Below, piece by piece: positions 1 through 10,188 of a stretch of DNA of 64,000 bases. Made by a program: the position numbers and the translations under genes. Source of the DNA: Tolypothrix sp. PCC 7910 (lineage in GTDB: Bacteria > Cyanobacteriota > Cyanobacteriia > Cyanobacteriales > Nostocaceae); NCBI RefSeq assembly GCF_011769525.1, contig NZ_CP050440.1:5705501-5769500 (forward strand), given 5' to 3'. Below the pieces are notes generated by a model. The model was not told where the DNA came from and did not search any database. It saw only the letters and a program-made list of their open reading frames with translations. Within the stretch, counting starts at the first letter, position 1; every line of letters starts with the position of its first letter.

Positions 1-3000
1 GAATTTGCTAATCCTACCTATCTGCGACTGACTGGGCGCACTCCAGATATTATCGGTAAACCAATTCGGGAAGTTTTGCCGGAAACAGAAGGACAGATTT
101 ATTTTGCACAGCTTGATCGGGTTTACCAAACTGGCGAACCTTTCATTCAGGGTGAGTCACCTGTTTATTGGGATAACAACGGTGATGGTGTCTTAGAAGA
201 AGCATTCTTTAACTGTGTTTTTCCAGCTTTACGCGATGCTGAAGGGAAAATCCAGGGGGTCTTGCTTCATGGAATTGAAGTTACAGCCCAAGTACGAGCA
301 AGGCAACAAATTGAACAATTGCTACAAGAATTACAGCACAAGGAAAAACAGCAGCAATTCTTAATTGAATTAAATGATGCGATTCGCGCCATTCAAGACT
401 CCAAAGAAATTATGTGGCAGGTGGTTTGCGCCACAGGGCAACATTTCCAAGTTAGCCGCTGTACCTACGGTGAGATTGATGCTAGCCAAGAATACGTAAT
501 TGTCGATCGCGACTATTGCAATGGTGTCATGAGCGTCGCTGGTAGTCACTATCTAGATTCCTTTGGCGTGGAAATTATTGCTGAACTCAAACAGGGCAAA
601 ACCATCTTTGTGAATAATGTCGATACCGATCCACGGACAGTGGGAGGTGGGGCGGTAGCTTTTAATGCCATCCAAACTAAATCTCTGTTGTGCGTACCCT
701 TGGTGAAGGAAGGAAGATTTGTCGCCCTATTTGTCTTACACCATATCACCCCCCGCCAGTGGACAGAAGACGATGTCATACTCATGGAGCGAATTGCCCA
801 AAAAACCTGGCTAGCAGTAGAGCGATCGCGGGCAGAAGAAGAATTGCGACACAGCAAAACTCGCCTACAACTAGCCTTGATGATTGGACGTATGGGTACT
901 TGGGATTGGGATATGCAAATCAATACCCTTACCTGGTCAGATAGTCATTACAACATCATGGGGCTGCAACCATATGAGTACCCACCCAGCTATGAACTTT
1001 GGGCTAACAGCGTTCACCCCGATGACTTAGGGCACACAGAATTAGCGCTACAACAAGCCATGCTCAATAAAACTGAATATCATCACGAATATCGCACGCT
1101 CTGGGAAAATGGCTCTATTCATTGGATAGAAGCTAGAGGCAGATTTTTATACAATGCCCAAGGACAGCCGATCCAAATGATTGGCGTTCTCATTGACATC
1201 ACAGAACGCAAGCAGGCTGAACAAGAGCGAGAACTATTACTAGAACGCGAACGCATTGCCCGTACTCAAGCTGAAGCAGTACAGCGCCAATTAGAAAGTA
1301 TTTTTGATACCGCTCCAGTAGGTATGGCTCTGTTAGATGCCGAACAACGATTTGTTGCCATCAACGAAGCATTAGCTCAAATCAACGGACTAACCCGCGA
1401 ACAACACTTAGGGCATTCAGTTGCCGAACTTTTCGGTGAAATAGACCTCAATATAGTCGCAGTTTTTCAAGAGATTTACACTACAGGCAATCCCTTTATT
1501 GCATATAGCTTTGCTATCAATTCACCCGGACGCAGCGATCGCTCCCCCGGTTATTACAATCTTTACTATCTACCTAATATCAACTCACAGGGTCAGATAG
1601 AAGATGTTTTAGCCTATGTTATCGATGTGACAGAGCAAGTACTGTTAGAGCGTGCCCAAAGATTTTTGGCAGAAGCCAGTGCAGTTTTAGCTTCTTCTCT
1701 CGATTACCAAACTACTTTAGAACAAGTAGCACAGCTAGCAACACCAGATTTGGCAGATTGGTGTACAGTCCACATAGTTGCAGAAGATGGTGCCATTGAG
1801 CAAATTGCAGTAGCTCACAGCGACCCAGCAAAACTAGAATGGGCGCAGCAAACCAATAGTAAATATCCTTTTAACCCCAATAATCCTCGTGGCGCTGCCT
1901 TAACTTTACGTACAGGGCAATCTGATATTTTGGCAGATATTCCCGATGAATTAATTGCCCAAGCAGCCCATGACTCAGAACATTTAGAAATTCTGCGCTC
2001 TGTTGGGTTTAAATCGGTAATGACAGTGCCATTACGCACCCAAGCTCGAATTTTAGGCGTAATTTCTTTTGTCAGTGCCGAATCTGGGCGACACTATACT
2101 CAGAGCGATTTAGAACTAGCAGAAGAATTAGCACGGCGTGCTTCCTTTGCTATCGATAATGCTCAGTTATATCGAGCCGCGCAAAGCGATCGCGCCAAAG
2201 CAGAAGCCGCCAACCGCATTAAAGACGAATTTCTCGCAGTCCTCTCCCATGAATTGCGATCGCCTCTTAATCCCATTCTGGGCTGGACAAGAATTCTCCG
2301 CAGTAAGCGGCTAGAGGGCAAAAAAGCCGACCAAGCTTTAGAAACCATTGAACGCAACGCTAAATTGCAAGCGCAATTAATTGAAGATTTGTTGGATGTC
2401 TCCCGCATTCTGCAAGGAAAAATGACCTTAAACGTTGCGCCAGTTAATTTAGCTAGCACTATAACAGCCGCTCTAGAAACAGTACAACTGGCAGCACAAG
2501 CCAAAAGCATCGAAATTCAAACCACAATTAACCCAGTCGTCGGTACTGTCACAGGCGATGGCAATCGTCTACAACAAATTGTCTGGAACTTGGTTTCCAA
2601 TGCCGTGAAATTCACCCCAGCCGGAGGAAAAATAGAGGTAAAACTAGACCAAGTTGGAATGTATGCCCAAATTCAAGTTAAAGACACAGGGATTGGCATC
2701 AAACCCGAGTTTTTACCCTTTGTGTTTGAATACTTCCGCCAAGAAGATGGCACAACCACAAGACAATTTGGTGGACTAGGATTAGGACTAGCGATCGTCC
2801 GCCATTTTACCGAACTGCATGGCGGCACAGTTCAAGCCAGCAGCCCTGGACAAAATTTAGGCGCAACCTTCACAGTGCTACTACCATTAAATATTGTCGA
2901 GCAACAGCTATCTGCCGATGACAGTACTTCCGAAAGCGTCATCGACCTCACAGGTATTAATATCTTGGTTGTCGATGATGATGCAGATATGCGAGACTTA

Positions 3001-3330
3001 GCAGAATTTATCCTGACACTATCAGGGGCACAAGTAACCACAGCTGCTTCCGCACTACAAGCCTTGACGCTGTTAAAGCAGTCTCAGCCCGATTTATTAC
3101 TGTGCGACATTGGTATGCCAGAAATGGACGGTTACTCCCTCATTCGGCAAGTCAGACAATGGTCACCAGAACAGGGAGGAACCATTCCCGCGATCGCCCT
3201 TACCGCTTACGCCGGAGAAATCAATCAACAACAAGCTCTAACCGCCGGATTTCAGTTGCATATCTCTAAACCCGTGCAACCAGAGATATTGGTGCAATCT
3301 GTTGCTCAATTGCTGCAACCCCTTTCGTGA
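1..3330 (+). CDS. Hybrid sensor histidine kinase, PAS-GAF-PAS-PAS-GAF-HisKA-HATPase-REC (5' end outside window)
   Basis: The reading frame is open from base 1, which already encodes PAS sequence, so the true start lies upstream; 1109 residues are visible. Order in window numbering: PAS (1-95), GAF (about 115-265), a PAS_3-like domain (about 275-415), another PAS (about 430-550), a second GAF (about 555-715), HisKA with the phospho-acceptor in SHELRSP (His750), HATPase with the N box near 852-870, DTGIGI at 895 and GLGLGLAIV at 926, then a REC domain from about 987 with phospho-acceptor Asp1036 (CDIGMP) and conserved Lys1090. All catalytic boxes are intact. No membrane segment is seen, so it is probably a soluble multi-input sensor that phosphorylates its own receiver and perhaps a phosphotransfer partner. 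The signal is unknown; the GAF domains lack an obvious bilin-binding cysteine motif. The downstream gene is convergent. Confidence 0.93.
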   Translation, partial: EFANPTYLRLTGRTPDIIGKPIREVLPETEGQIYFAQLDRVYQTGEPFIQGESPVYWDNNGDGVLEEAFFNCVFPALRDAEGKIQGVLLHGIEVTAQVRARQQIEQLLQELQHKEKQQQFLIELNDAIRAIQDSKEIMWQVVCATGQHFQVSRCTYGEIDASQEYVIVDRDYCNGVMSVAGSHYLDSFGVEIIAELKQGKTIFVNNVDTDPRTVGGGAVAFNAIQTKSLLCVPLVKEGRFVALFVLHHITPRQWTEDDVILMERIAQKTWLAVERSRAEEELRHSKTRLQLALMIGRMGTWDWDMQINTLTWSDSHYNIMGLQPYEYPPSYELWANSVHPDDLGHTELALQQAMLNKTEYHHEYRTLWENGSIHWIEARGRFLYNAQGQPIQMIGVLIDITERKQAEQERELLLERERIARTQAEAVQRQLESIFDTAPVGMALLDAEQRFVAINEALAQINGLTREQHLGHSVAELFGEIDLNIVAVFQEIYTTGNPFIAYSFAINSPGRSDRSPGYYNLYYLPNINSQGQIEDVLAYVIDVTEQVLLERAQRFLAEASAVLASSLDYQTTLEQVAQLATPDLADWCTVHIVAEDGAIEQIAVAHSDPAKLEWAQQTNSKYPFNPNNPRGAALTLRTGQSDILADIPDELIAQAAHDSEHLEILRSVGFKSVMTVPLRTQARILGVISFVSAESGRHYTQSDLELAEELARRASFAIDNAQLYRAAQSDRAKAEAANRIKDEFLAVLSHELRSPLNPILGWTRILRSKRLEGKKADQALETIERNAKLQAQLIEDLLDVSRILQGKMTLNVAPVNLASTITAALETVQLAAQAKSIEIQTTINPVVGTVTGDGNRLQQIVWNLVSNAVKFTPAGGKIEVKLDQVGMYAQIQVKDTGIGIKPEFLPFVFEYFRQEDGTTTRQFGGLGLGLAIVRHFTELHGGTVQASSPGQNLGATFTVLLPLNIVEQQLSADDSTSESVIDLTGINILVVDDDADMRDLAEFILTLSGAQVTTAASALQALTLLKQSQPDLLLCDIGMPEMDGYSLIRQVRQWSPEQGGTIPAIALTAYAGEINQQQALTAGFQLHISKPVQPEILVQSVAQLLQPLS

Positions 3331-3361
3331 GGCAGAGGGAGCAGAGGAGACAAGCAGAGAA

Positions 3362-3450
3362 ATACCGATTACCAATTACCAATTACCAATTACCAATTAC
3401 CAATTACCCATGCCCAATGCCCAATGCCCTATGCCCAATTCCCAACCCTA
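3362..3450. repeat. Heptanucleotide-type short tandem repeats
   Basis: Six consecutive ATTACCA-like units, followed by CCCAATG/CCCTATG-like units, fill the gap between the kinase and the convergent secreted-protein gene. This type of short tandem repeat is typical of Nostocales intergenic DNA. Similar tracts recur throughout the window. Confidence 0.85.
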
Positions 3451-3888
3451 ACACCCCGCATCCCCAACCACAGGAATTGTCACTTTTTTACCATTCTGTT
3501 TTACTGTCACAGTCCCTTGTTTAATAGCAACCGTCTCAATTTCACCTTTAGCGCCAAGTTTTACAGCAACATCAACTGTGATTTTGCCATCTTGACTGCG
3601 AAAGGTTTGAAATGTCTGTTGTCCATAAAAGACTGTGCCGCTGGCTTTAACACGATTAAATTTAGTAATCTTACCGTTTACCATCATTTCCATTGAGTTT
3701 TTTGTCAAACCATTGAACAACACATAACGATTTTTATTGGCGCTGCTTGGCTTCCATAAAGTCATTCCACAGCCATGTCCACTAATTTGAGCGAATTTGA
3801 ATTCGCCTACTTTAGGTAGCGCTGTCGCTGAAGCAGACTGAGCGATGAAAAAGCTAGTAAGCAGAGATATAATTGCAATTTTTTTCAT
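3448..3888 (-). CDS. Small secreted protein of unknown function
   Basis: A 146-residue protein with a clear N-terminal signal peptide: MKK, then a hydrophobic stretch, with likely cleavage after ASA near residue 22. The mature part is predicted to be periplasmic or lumenal and rich in beta-strand-like alternation. It has two cysteines, one in GHGCGM near residue 40 and one at the very C-terminus (GDAGC), which could form a disulfide. I do not recognise a family or catalytic motif. It is a single gene, convergent with the histidine kinase and separated from it by a short tandem repeat. The start is supported by the signal peptide beginning exactly at the first Met. Function unknown. Confidence 0.75.
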   Translation of the reverse strand: MKKIAIISLLTSFFIAQSASATALPKVGEFKFAQISGHGCGMTLWKPSSANKNRYVLFNGLTKNSMEMMVNGKITKFNRVKASGTVFYGQQTFQTFRSQDGKITVDVAVKLGAKGEIETVAIKQGTVTVKQNGKKVTIPVVGDAGC

Positions 3889-4550
3889 TTTCTGAACAAT
3901 TTGTTTAACAAAAAACTGGGTAATAATAATTCGTAATTCGTAATTATGAAAGTAGCAATTTTCACTCTAGACTTCACTTTCTGAATTGATAATTTTGAAT
4001 TAGTATTAGACCCATCGGTTTGCAAACATTAGTTACAGTCTGGAAGTCACAATTTCCTGATAAATATTCAATTTTCATCCTATTGATTAAGCTGACTAAG
4101 TAAGTCAGTGGAAATAAACCAAACTATGTTAAGAAACGTAAATGGCTTGAAATCCTTACCAATGACTAAGGACAAAGCGCAAAGTCGAGCCAGTCGTGTG
4201 GGCGGGTCTCCCGACTTGAACGAACTGGCGTTGAGCGGAGGAAACCTCCGTACACCGAAGGGGTTGCCGCAGGCATCAGAACTTTGTAAGAATGACAGCC
4301 TCAGCCAGTTATCTTTAATTTCGCCGACCTACTTAGTGTCTCGTTCTCTATCCACCAGATGAAGCGATCGCGGCTTTGACAAAATTTCTTCTACCTGAGA
4401 TAGAGCGATCGCAGAATAGAAGAGCTGCGATCGCTAAGTAAACACACAATAAGTACCTAAACAGAATTATTAAAGGCTCTTTTTTTCTCTCCCCTGTTCC
4501 CTATTCCCTTTCTCGATGAATTTAATTTTGCACAACTACTGACTGGGTAA
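3889..4550. other. Gene-free interval with repeat and HIP1 cluster
   Basis: Besides the repeat at 4176-4230, this stretch holds three GCGATCGC octamers within about 80 bp (4363-4440). I see no convincing gene. Confidence 0.6.
4176..4230 (+). repeat. Dispersed palindromic repeat, family A copy 1
   Basis: About 55 bp beginning AGCGCAAAGT and ending AACTGGCG, with an internal GGCGGGTCTCCCG hairpin core. A closely similar copy lies in the opposite orientation at 54535-54589. It is followed by a second small hairpin, GGAGGAAACCTCC. An 84-codon open frame across this region (4108-4362) is a by-product of the repeat rather than a gene. Confidence 0.75.
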
Positions 4551-5519
<969 letters not shown>

Positions 5520-5785
5520 TTAAACTCCTGTGACGTGTTGACTTTATCTAGAATCTCACGCCAATGGCTTCTATTAACACAAGTAATATCCAATTAAAAA
5601 GATTCTTATCTTTTCACTAAATAGCTACAGTTTATGCATAGATAAGCTTTTATATGCAACATCGAAGATATTAAATAAAAAGCTTTCAGGAGAATTTTTG
5701 CGTTCCTAAACCTTGATACTTCTACTACCCTCTACCTCATGCGTTTACTGTCTACAAGACCCTATACATGGCTTGCTTAAGTCTA

Positions 5786-5824
5786 CCTAGTGTAGGTGTC
5801 AGCAATACCCTTCCCTGCACTAGG
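5786..5824. other. Inverted repeat upstream of por
   Basis: CCTAGTG and CACTAGG, extended to a roughly 12-bp stem with two mismatches, enclose about 15 bases some 270 bp upstream of por. It could be a transcript-end hairpin or a leader structure; nothing decides between them. The rest of 5514-6022 is AT-rich without a recognised feature. Confidence 0.4.
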
Positions 5825-6022
5825 CTCCTCTAACACACTTCGCTATTATAATTTTTGGTTCATAACTTATATAGAATTACTGTATATTAAGCCAAGTGCT
5901 GACGACCCATTATCAATAATAATATAGGAATCTCCTTTGATTTATGAAATTATTTATGTAGTAAGAGAACAGGGAATAAGGAGCAGATAATAAGAAATGA
6001 AAGTCCACTTATTTTTTAAAAT

Positions 6023-6331
6023 TTAAATACGATTTTTATAAAATATCTTATCAAAAATTAATAATAGAAATTGTTTTTTGTGTAATTTATATTTTAGGTT
6101 AATCCATTCATAGATATATCCAAAAATATTATTGAGATCACGAAAAATAAGGTAACCATCACCATTAATTGATTTATATATAAGGTAAAAACATGATAGT
6201 CCATTAATACTTAGGTTGGCACGAATATTAGAGCCAAGTAGAATCGAAGCTTTAATGTAATCCTTTAGATTTATATGTAGGGTAATTAATTTTGAAATTT
6301 TAATTTTGAATGTCCTACAGGGGTATTGCAT
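6023..6331 (-). CDS. Doubtful AT-rich small ORF, 102 codons
   Basis: An open frame with an ATG start, divergent from the DUF421 gene whose start is 29 bp away. The product is rich in Ile, Lys, Leu and Asn as expected for random AT-rich DNA, with no signal peptide, motif or recognisable domain. No convincing ribosome-binding site is visible. It may be spurious, or a fast-evolving orphan gene; I lean towards spurious. Confidence 0.2.
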   Translation of the reverse strand: MQYPCRTFKIKISKLITLHINLKDYIKASILLGSNIRANLSINGLSCFYLIYKSINGDGYLIFRDLNNIFGYIYEWINLKYKLHKKQFLLLIFDKIFYKNRI

Positions 6332-6359
6332 CTAGAAAACCATAAGAAAATTAGCAATC

Positions 6360-6911
6360 ATGGAAAAATTCTTTTTTGTTGATTGGCAAGCAATTTTTGT
6401 CCCTAGTATCAGTATTTTAGAATTAATTATACGTGGCTCGTTAGTGTATCTAGCATTATTCTCAGTGTTACGCTTGCTTCCTAGCCGACAAATGGGAACT
6501 CTAGGAATTACCGATTTATTAGTAGTTGTGTTATTCGCAGAAGCTGCTCAAAATGCAATGGCCAGTAATTATACGTCTATTACTGAAGGAGCTATCCTAG
6601 TAGGAACCGTAATTTTTTGGAGCTACTTACTTAACTGGTTGGGGTACAAACTTCCTGAGTTCCAGCGATTTCTCAATCCCCCTCCACTATTACTGGTAAA
6701 AAATGGTCGGATTATTCATCGGCATTTAGAACGAGAGTTGATTACAGAGGATGAGTTGATGAGTAAGCTACGCCAACAAAGTGTAGAATTTTTGACTGAT
6801 GTCAAGTTAGCTTATATGGAAGCTGACGGTAGCATTAGTGTCATTACATCCGACTCCAAAACTAGTTCTATAGCTAACCAAGAATCTAAAACAAAAAGCG
6901 ATCTGCCCTAA
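6360..6911 (+). CDS. DUF421 (YetF/YcaP-type) membrane protein
   Basis: A 183-residue protein with three predicted N-terminal membrane helices (about 16-40, 48-66 and 76-97) followed by a soluble domain. The order of hydrophobic segments, the GITDLLVVVLFAEAAQNA segment in helix 2, LLVKNGRI and the helix with ITEDELMSKLRQQ are typical of the DUF421 family. The soluble domain ends with VKLAYMEADGSISVI, the usual YetF-like final strand, followed by a polar tail. The family is widespread and its biochemical role is not established. The gene lies 40 bp upstream of purB in the same direction and could be co-transcribed, though no functional link is known. Confidence 0.85.
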   Translation: MEKFFFVDWQAIFVPSISILELIIRGSLVYLALFSVLRLLPSRQMGTLGITDLLVVVLFAEAAQNAMASNYTSITEGAILVGTVIFWSYLLNWLGYKLPEFQRFLNPPPLLLVKNGRIIHRHLERELITEDELMSKLRQQSVEFLTDVKLAYMEADGSISVITSDSKTSSIANQESKTKSDLP

Positions 6912-6951
6912 TAAAAATGTAAAATATGACGGTTGTATTCTGTGGCGGACT

Positions 6952-8247
6952 GTGATTGAGCGTTATACCTTGCCCGAAATGGGTAATCTTTGGAGTGAAG
7001 CCTATAAACTAAAAACTTGGTTGCAAGTAGAAATTGCTGTTTGTGAGGCACAGGCTGAACTTGGTTACATCCCATCTCAGGCAGTTGAAGAGATTAAAGC
7101 AAAGGCGAATTTTGACCCAAAGCGGGTGCTAGAAATTGAAGCTGAAGTCCGCCACGATGTCATCGCCTTTTTAACAAATGTTAATGAATATGTTGGTGAT
7201 GCCGGGCGTTATATTCACCTGGGTTTAACTAGTTCTGATGTGCTTGATACAGCTTTAGCATTGCAATTGATAGCCAGTTTAGATGTGCTGTTACAGCGCC
7301 TTGAAGATTTAATTAAGGCAATTCGTCAAAAGGCAAAAGAACATCGGAATACGGTGATGATTGGACGTTCTCATGGTATTCATGCTGAACCCATCACCTT
7401 TGGATTTAAATTAGCTGGATGGTTAGCAGAAGTATTGCGACATCAAGAACGTTTGCAAACTCTTCGCAAAACAATTGCTGTGGGAAAAATTTCTGGCGCA
7501 GTGGGAACCTATGCCAATATTGAACCACGTGTAGAAGCGATCGCCTGTCAAAAACTTGGACTCAAACCTGATACCGCTTCTACACAAGTAATTTCCCGCG
7601 ATATCCATGCCGATTATGTGCAGCAATTAGCTTTAGTTGCCGCATCTATTGAACGCTTTGCTGTAGAAATTCGCAATCTGCAAAAAACAGATGTTCTAGA
7701 AGTTGAAGAATTTTTTGCCAAAGGTCAAAAAGGTTCTTCAGCTATGCCCCACAAACGTAATCCCATCCGTTCCGAACGGTTAACAGGGATGGCGCGGTTA
7801 GTGAGAAGTTATGCCGGTGCAGCTTTAGAAGATATCGCCCTCTGGCATGAAAGAGATATTTCTCACAGTTCTGTAGAACGGGTAATTTTGCCAGATGCTT
7901 GTATTTTGACCCATTTTATGATGGTAGAAATTACTGATTTGGTAACCAACCTGCTAGTATATCCCGAGAATATGCAACGAAATCTCAACTGCTATGGGGG
8001 AGTAGTATTTAGCCAAAAAGTACTACTAGCTTTAGTGGAAAAGGGAACTAACCGCGAAGAAGCCTATGCGATCGTCCAAGAAAATGCTCACACCGCTTGG
8101 AACAAGCCGGAAGGCAATTTCCACGATTTAATTACCAAAGACCCGCGTGTTACCCAAAAGCTATCCTCAGCAGAAATAGAGTTGTGTTTTGACCCCCAAC
8201 AACATCTGCGGCATTTAGAACAGGTTTATCAACGGTTAGGGATTTAA
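6952..8247 (+). CDS. purB: Adenylosuccinate lyase
   Basis: The enzyme cleaves SAICAR to AICAR and adenylosuccinate to AMP in purine biosynthesis. The 431-residue length is normal for the bacterial family. Visible are the N-terminal RYTLPEMGNLW, the TSSDVLDTA segment near residue 89, GRSHGIHAEP (138-147, with a catalytic His), and the fumarase/aspartase superfamily signature SSAMPHKRNP (from 262). The start is GTG at 6952, giving the conserved N-terminus MIERYTLPE; no strong Shine-Dalgarno is visible. It is preceded by a DUF421 gene 40 bp upstream and followed by a short-repeat tract. Confidence 0.97.
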   Translation: MIERYTLPEMGNLWSEAYKLKTWLQVEIAVCEAQAELGYIPSQAVEEIKAKANFDPKRVLEIEAEVRHDVIAFLTNVNEYVGDAGRYIHLGLTSSDVLDTALALQLIASLDVLLQRLEDLIKAIRQKAKEHRNTVMIGRSHGIHAEPITFGFKLAGWLAEVLRHQERLQTLRKTIAVGKISGAVGTYANIEPRVEAIACQKLGLKPDTASTQVISRDIHADYVQQLALVAASIERFAVEIRNLQKTDVLEVEEFFAKGQKGSSAMPHKRNPIRSERLTGMARLVRSYAGAALEDIALWHERDISHSSVERVILPDACILTHFMMVEITDLVTNLLVYPENMQRNLNCYGGVVFSQKVLLALVEKGTNREEAYAIVQENAHTAWNKPEGNFHDLITKDPRVTQKLSSAEIELCFDPQQHLRHLEQVYQRLGI

Positions 8248-8249
8248 AA

Positions 8250-8355
8250 ATTGGGCATAGGGCATAGGGCATAGGTAATTGGGTATTTATTGTTGGGTAT
8301 TTGTCATTTGGCATTGTCTCCCTCATCTCCCCTGCCTCCTGCCCCCTGCCCCCAA
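8250..8355. repeat. Heptanucleotide-type repeats
   Basis: Tandem GGGCATA units (three), then GGGTAT-like and CCCCTGCC-like units, directly after purB. Same class as the tract at 3362. Confidence 0.8.
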
Positions 8356-8486
8356 AACGGATAAATTTTTTGTAAAATATTATATAGATCATATACTGAA
8401 ATTATTGGCGCTCTAACTGTTGATTATTTTTTTACGAAGTATAATTAATAACTATAAAACTATTTAGTAGTACTTTGAATGCACTA

Positions 8487-9050
8487 ATGATTGATATCCT
8501 AGCCACACTTTCTGCTTCGGCGGCTGCAGGAATCAGAATTGGTATACCTTTACTGATTATCGGATTGTTGCACGGAGGTCAATTGTGGTCAAAAGTTCCG
8601 CTCTTGGCTCACATTTCGCCATCAGTGTTGCTAGGCTTCTTTAGCATTTGGTCTTTGCTCGAGCTATTTGCTTCTAAAAAGCGTTTGGGGCAGAGAGTAC
8701 TACAAATATTTGAATTATTATTGTCCCCAATTGTAGGCGCAATTATGGGGTTAGCTGTATCTTCCACAACATCTGCCCCAAATTGGTTAATTGCTTGTAT
8801 TGGCGGTTTATTGGCTTTGGTATTTCAACTGGTGCAAGTCGGTTGGTTTTATCGCTTACGTGGCTTACCATTGTGGGCAGTTTTTCTACAAGATTTTTTA
8901 TGCGTTGTTTTAGTATTATTTGCCTTTAATGCTCCTTGGCCTGGAGGATTAATTACTTTTGCCCTGCTCTGGTTTGCAATTCATAGCGCCAAGCAATGGT
9001 ATGACTGGTATTGGCAATATCGCCGTCAACGTTCAGAAGCAAGGTACTAA
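8487..9050 (+). CDS. DUF4126 family membrane protein
   Basis: A 187-residue, very hydrophobic protein with about four to five predicted membrane segments and a short basic C-terminal tail. The start of the hydrophobic part (SASAAAGIRIGIPLLIIGLL), the segment with FELLLSPIVGAIMG and the C-terminal FALLWFAIHSAKQWY agree with DUF4126. The ATG at 8487 is preferred; an in-frame TTG at 8475 would add four residues and neither has a clear Shine-Dalgarno. Function unknown. It is convergent with the WD40 gene, with only three bases between the stop codons. Confidence 0.8.
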   Translation: MIDILATLSASAAAGIRIGIPLLIIGLLHGGQLWSKVPLLAHISPSVLLGFFSIWSLLELFASKKRLGQRVLQIFELLLSPIVGAIMGLAVSSTTSAPNWLIACIGGLLALVFQLVQVGWFYRLRGLPLWAVFLQDFLCVVLVLFAFNAPWPGGLITFALLWFAIHSAKQWYDWYWQYRRQRSEARY

Positions 9051-9053
9051 GGG

Positions 9054-10109
9054 TTATTGTGGTAATACCTGCCAAATATTAATAATGCCATCCTGACTGG
9101 CACTAGCAAGAGTTTTTCCATCAGGATTGAAAGCTACAGACCAAACTTGTTCTTTGTGAGCCGTAAAAGTGCTGCTTGGTTTGCCTGTGCTAATATTCCA
9201 TAGCTTGATACTACCGTCTTGACTACCACTAGCGAGACTTTTTCCATCTGGATTGAAAGCAACGGATCTCACTTCACCTGTATGACCAGTCAAAGTGTCG
9301 ATGAGTTTGCCAGAATTAACATCCCACAACTTAATAGCATTATCATGAACGCCAGTGGCAAGGGTTTTCCCATCTGGGCTGATAGCGACATCATTAATCA
9401 ATGATTTAGCATCGAAACTACGGATAACTTTACCAGTACTAATATTCCACAACTGACTAGTACTACCTGAACCACTTCTTGCAAACAATACCTGACCATC
9501 TGGGCTAAAAGCGATGGGTACAGATTTGAAATTATCAAATCCCCTTGCAGAAGCGTTCGAGTCATCAGGGATGGGAATAATATTTCCAGTCCGCCAATTC
9601 CATAGCCTGATATTAGCGCCTTGGTCGAGACCAGTAGCTAGTGTTTGCCCATCAGGACTAAAGACCACATCAATCACTGGTTCTGAATGCTTGAGGGTAC
9701 GGATTAGTTCTCCAGTATTAATATTCCAGAGATTGAGGGCTCCATTTTGACTACCAGTAGCAAGAATCTGACCATCTGGGCTAAAATTAACAGCCCAAGC
9801 CTGTCCGTTAAAGGTACGAATGAGTTTTCCTGTGCTGGGATTCCAAAGTTTAACAGTTTTAGCACCAGCACTGGCAAGAAGAACAGAACCTGCAGGATTT
9901 TTCGCCCTAGATACTTCTGGAGAATAAGCAACTGAATAACCCGAATCTGACTCTGTTGAGAGTTTGCGGAGTGGTTGACTATTTGGTGAAGATTGGGTGA
10001 TTAAGTCCTGAGTTCTGGAAGTAAATGCAGTGCAACCGGAAACAGCAGTAGTTACTAAGGTAAGAGTCAATGCTGTGAGTGCTTTCCAAAAAATTGGGTT
10101 GAGAGTCAT
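9054..10109 (-). CDS. WD40-repeat lipoprotein
   Basis: About 351 residues. The N-terminus has a hydrophobic signal ending in a lipobox AVSGC (Cys26), so the protein is predicted to be a lipoprotein anchored outside the cytoplasm. The rest is a seven-bladed propeller of WD40 repeats with recurring FSPDGQ(T/V)LA and (I/L)(K/R)LWN(I/V)(N/S)(T/S)G motifs. ATG at 10109 is chosen because GAGG lies about a dozen bases before it and the signal peptide begins there; an in-frame TTG at 10127 is the upstream limit. No enzymatic domain is attached, so a scaffolding or binding role is likely. The convergent gene ends three bases away. Confidence 0.87.
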   Translation of the reverse strand: MTLNPIFWKALTALTLTLVTTAVSGCTAFTSRTQDLITQSSPNSQPLRKLSTESDSGYSVAYSPEVSRAKNPAGSVLLASAGAKTVKLWNPSTGKLIRTFNGQAWAVNFSPDGQILATGSQNGALNLWNINTGELIRTLKHSEPVIDVVFSPDGQTLATGLDQGANIRLWNWRTGNIIPIPDDSNASARGFDNFKSVPIAFSPDGQVLFARSGSGSTSQLWNISTGKVIRSFDAKSLINDVAISPDGKTLATGVHDNAIKLWDVNSGKLIDTLTGHTGEVRSVAFNPDGKSLASGSQDGSIKLWNISTGKPSSTFTAHKEQVWSVAFNPDGKTLASASQDGIINIWQVLPQ

Positions 10110-10188
10110 TGTAGGTTTGCACCTCAAGCTTTATAAATGACTCGACTCTTTCAATAACACTCTGTTCCGTTGTTAGTCTGCTTAGAAG

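Noticed and set aside
3362-3450. Possible CRISPR array
   Set aside because: Units are seven bases long and directly abutting, without spacers; this is a short tandem repeat. The same reasoning applies to the other heptamer tracts.
3327-3524. Small plus-strand frames rich in Pro, Asn and Tyr after the sensor kinase
   Set aside because: They are translations of the ATTACCA/CCCAATG repeats.
4108-4362. 84-codon open frame after the secreted-protein gene
   Set aside because: It is largely made of dispersed repeat A and its flanks; the translated sequence has no family character.
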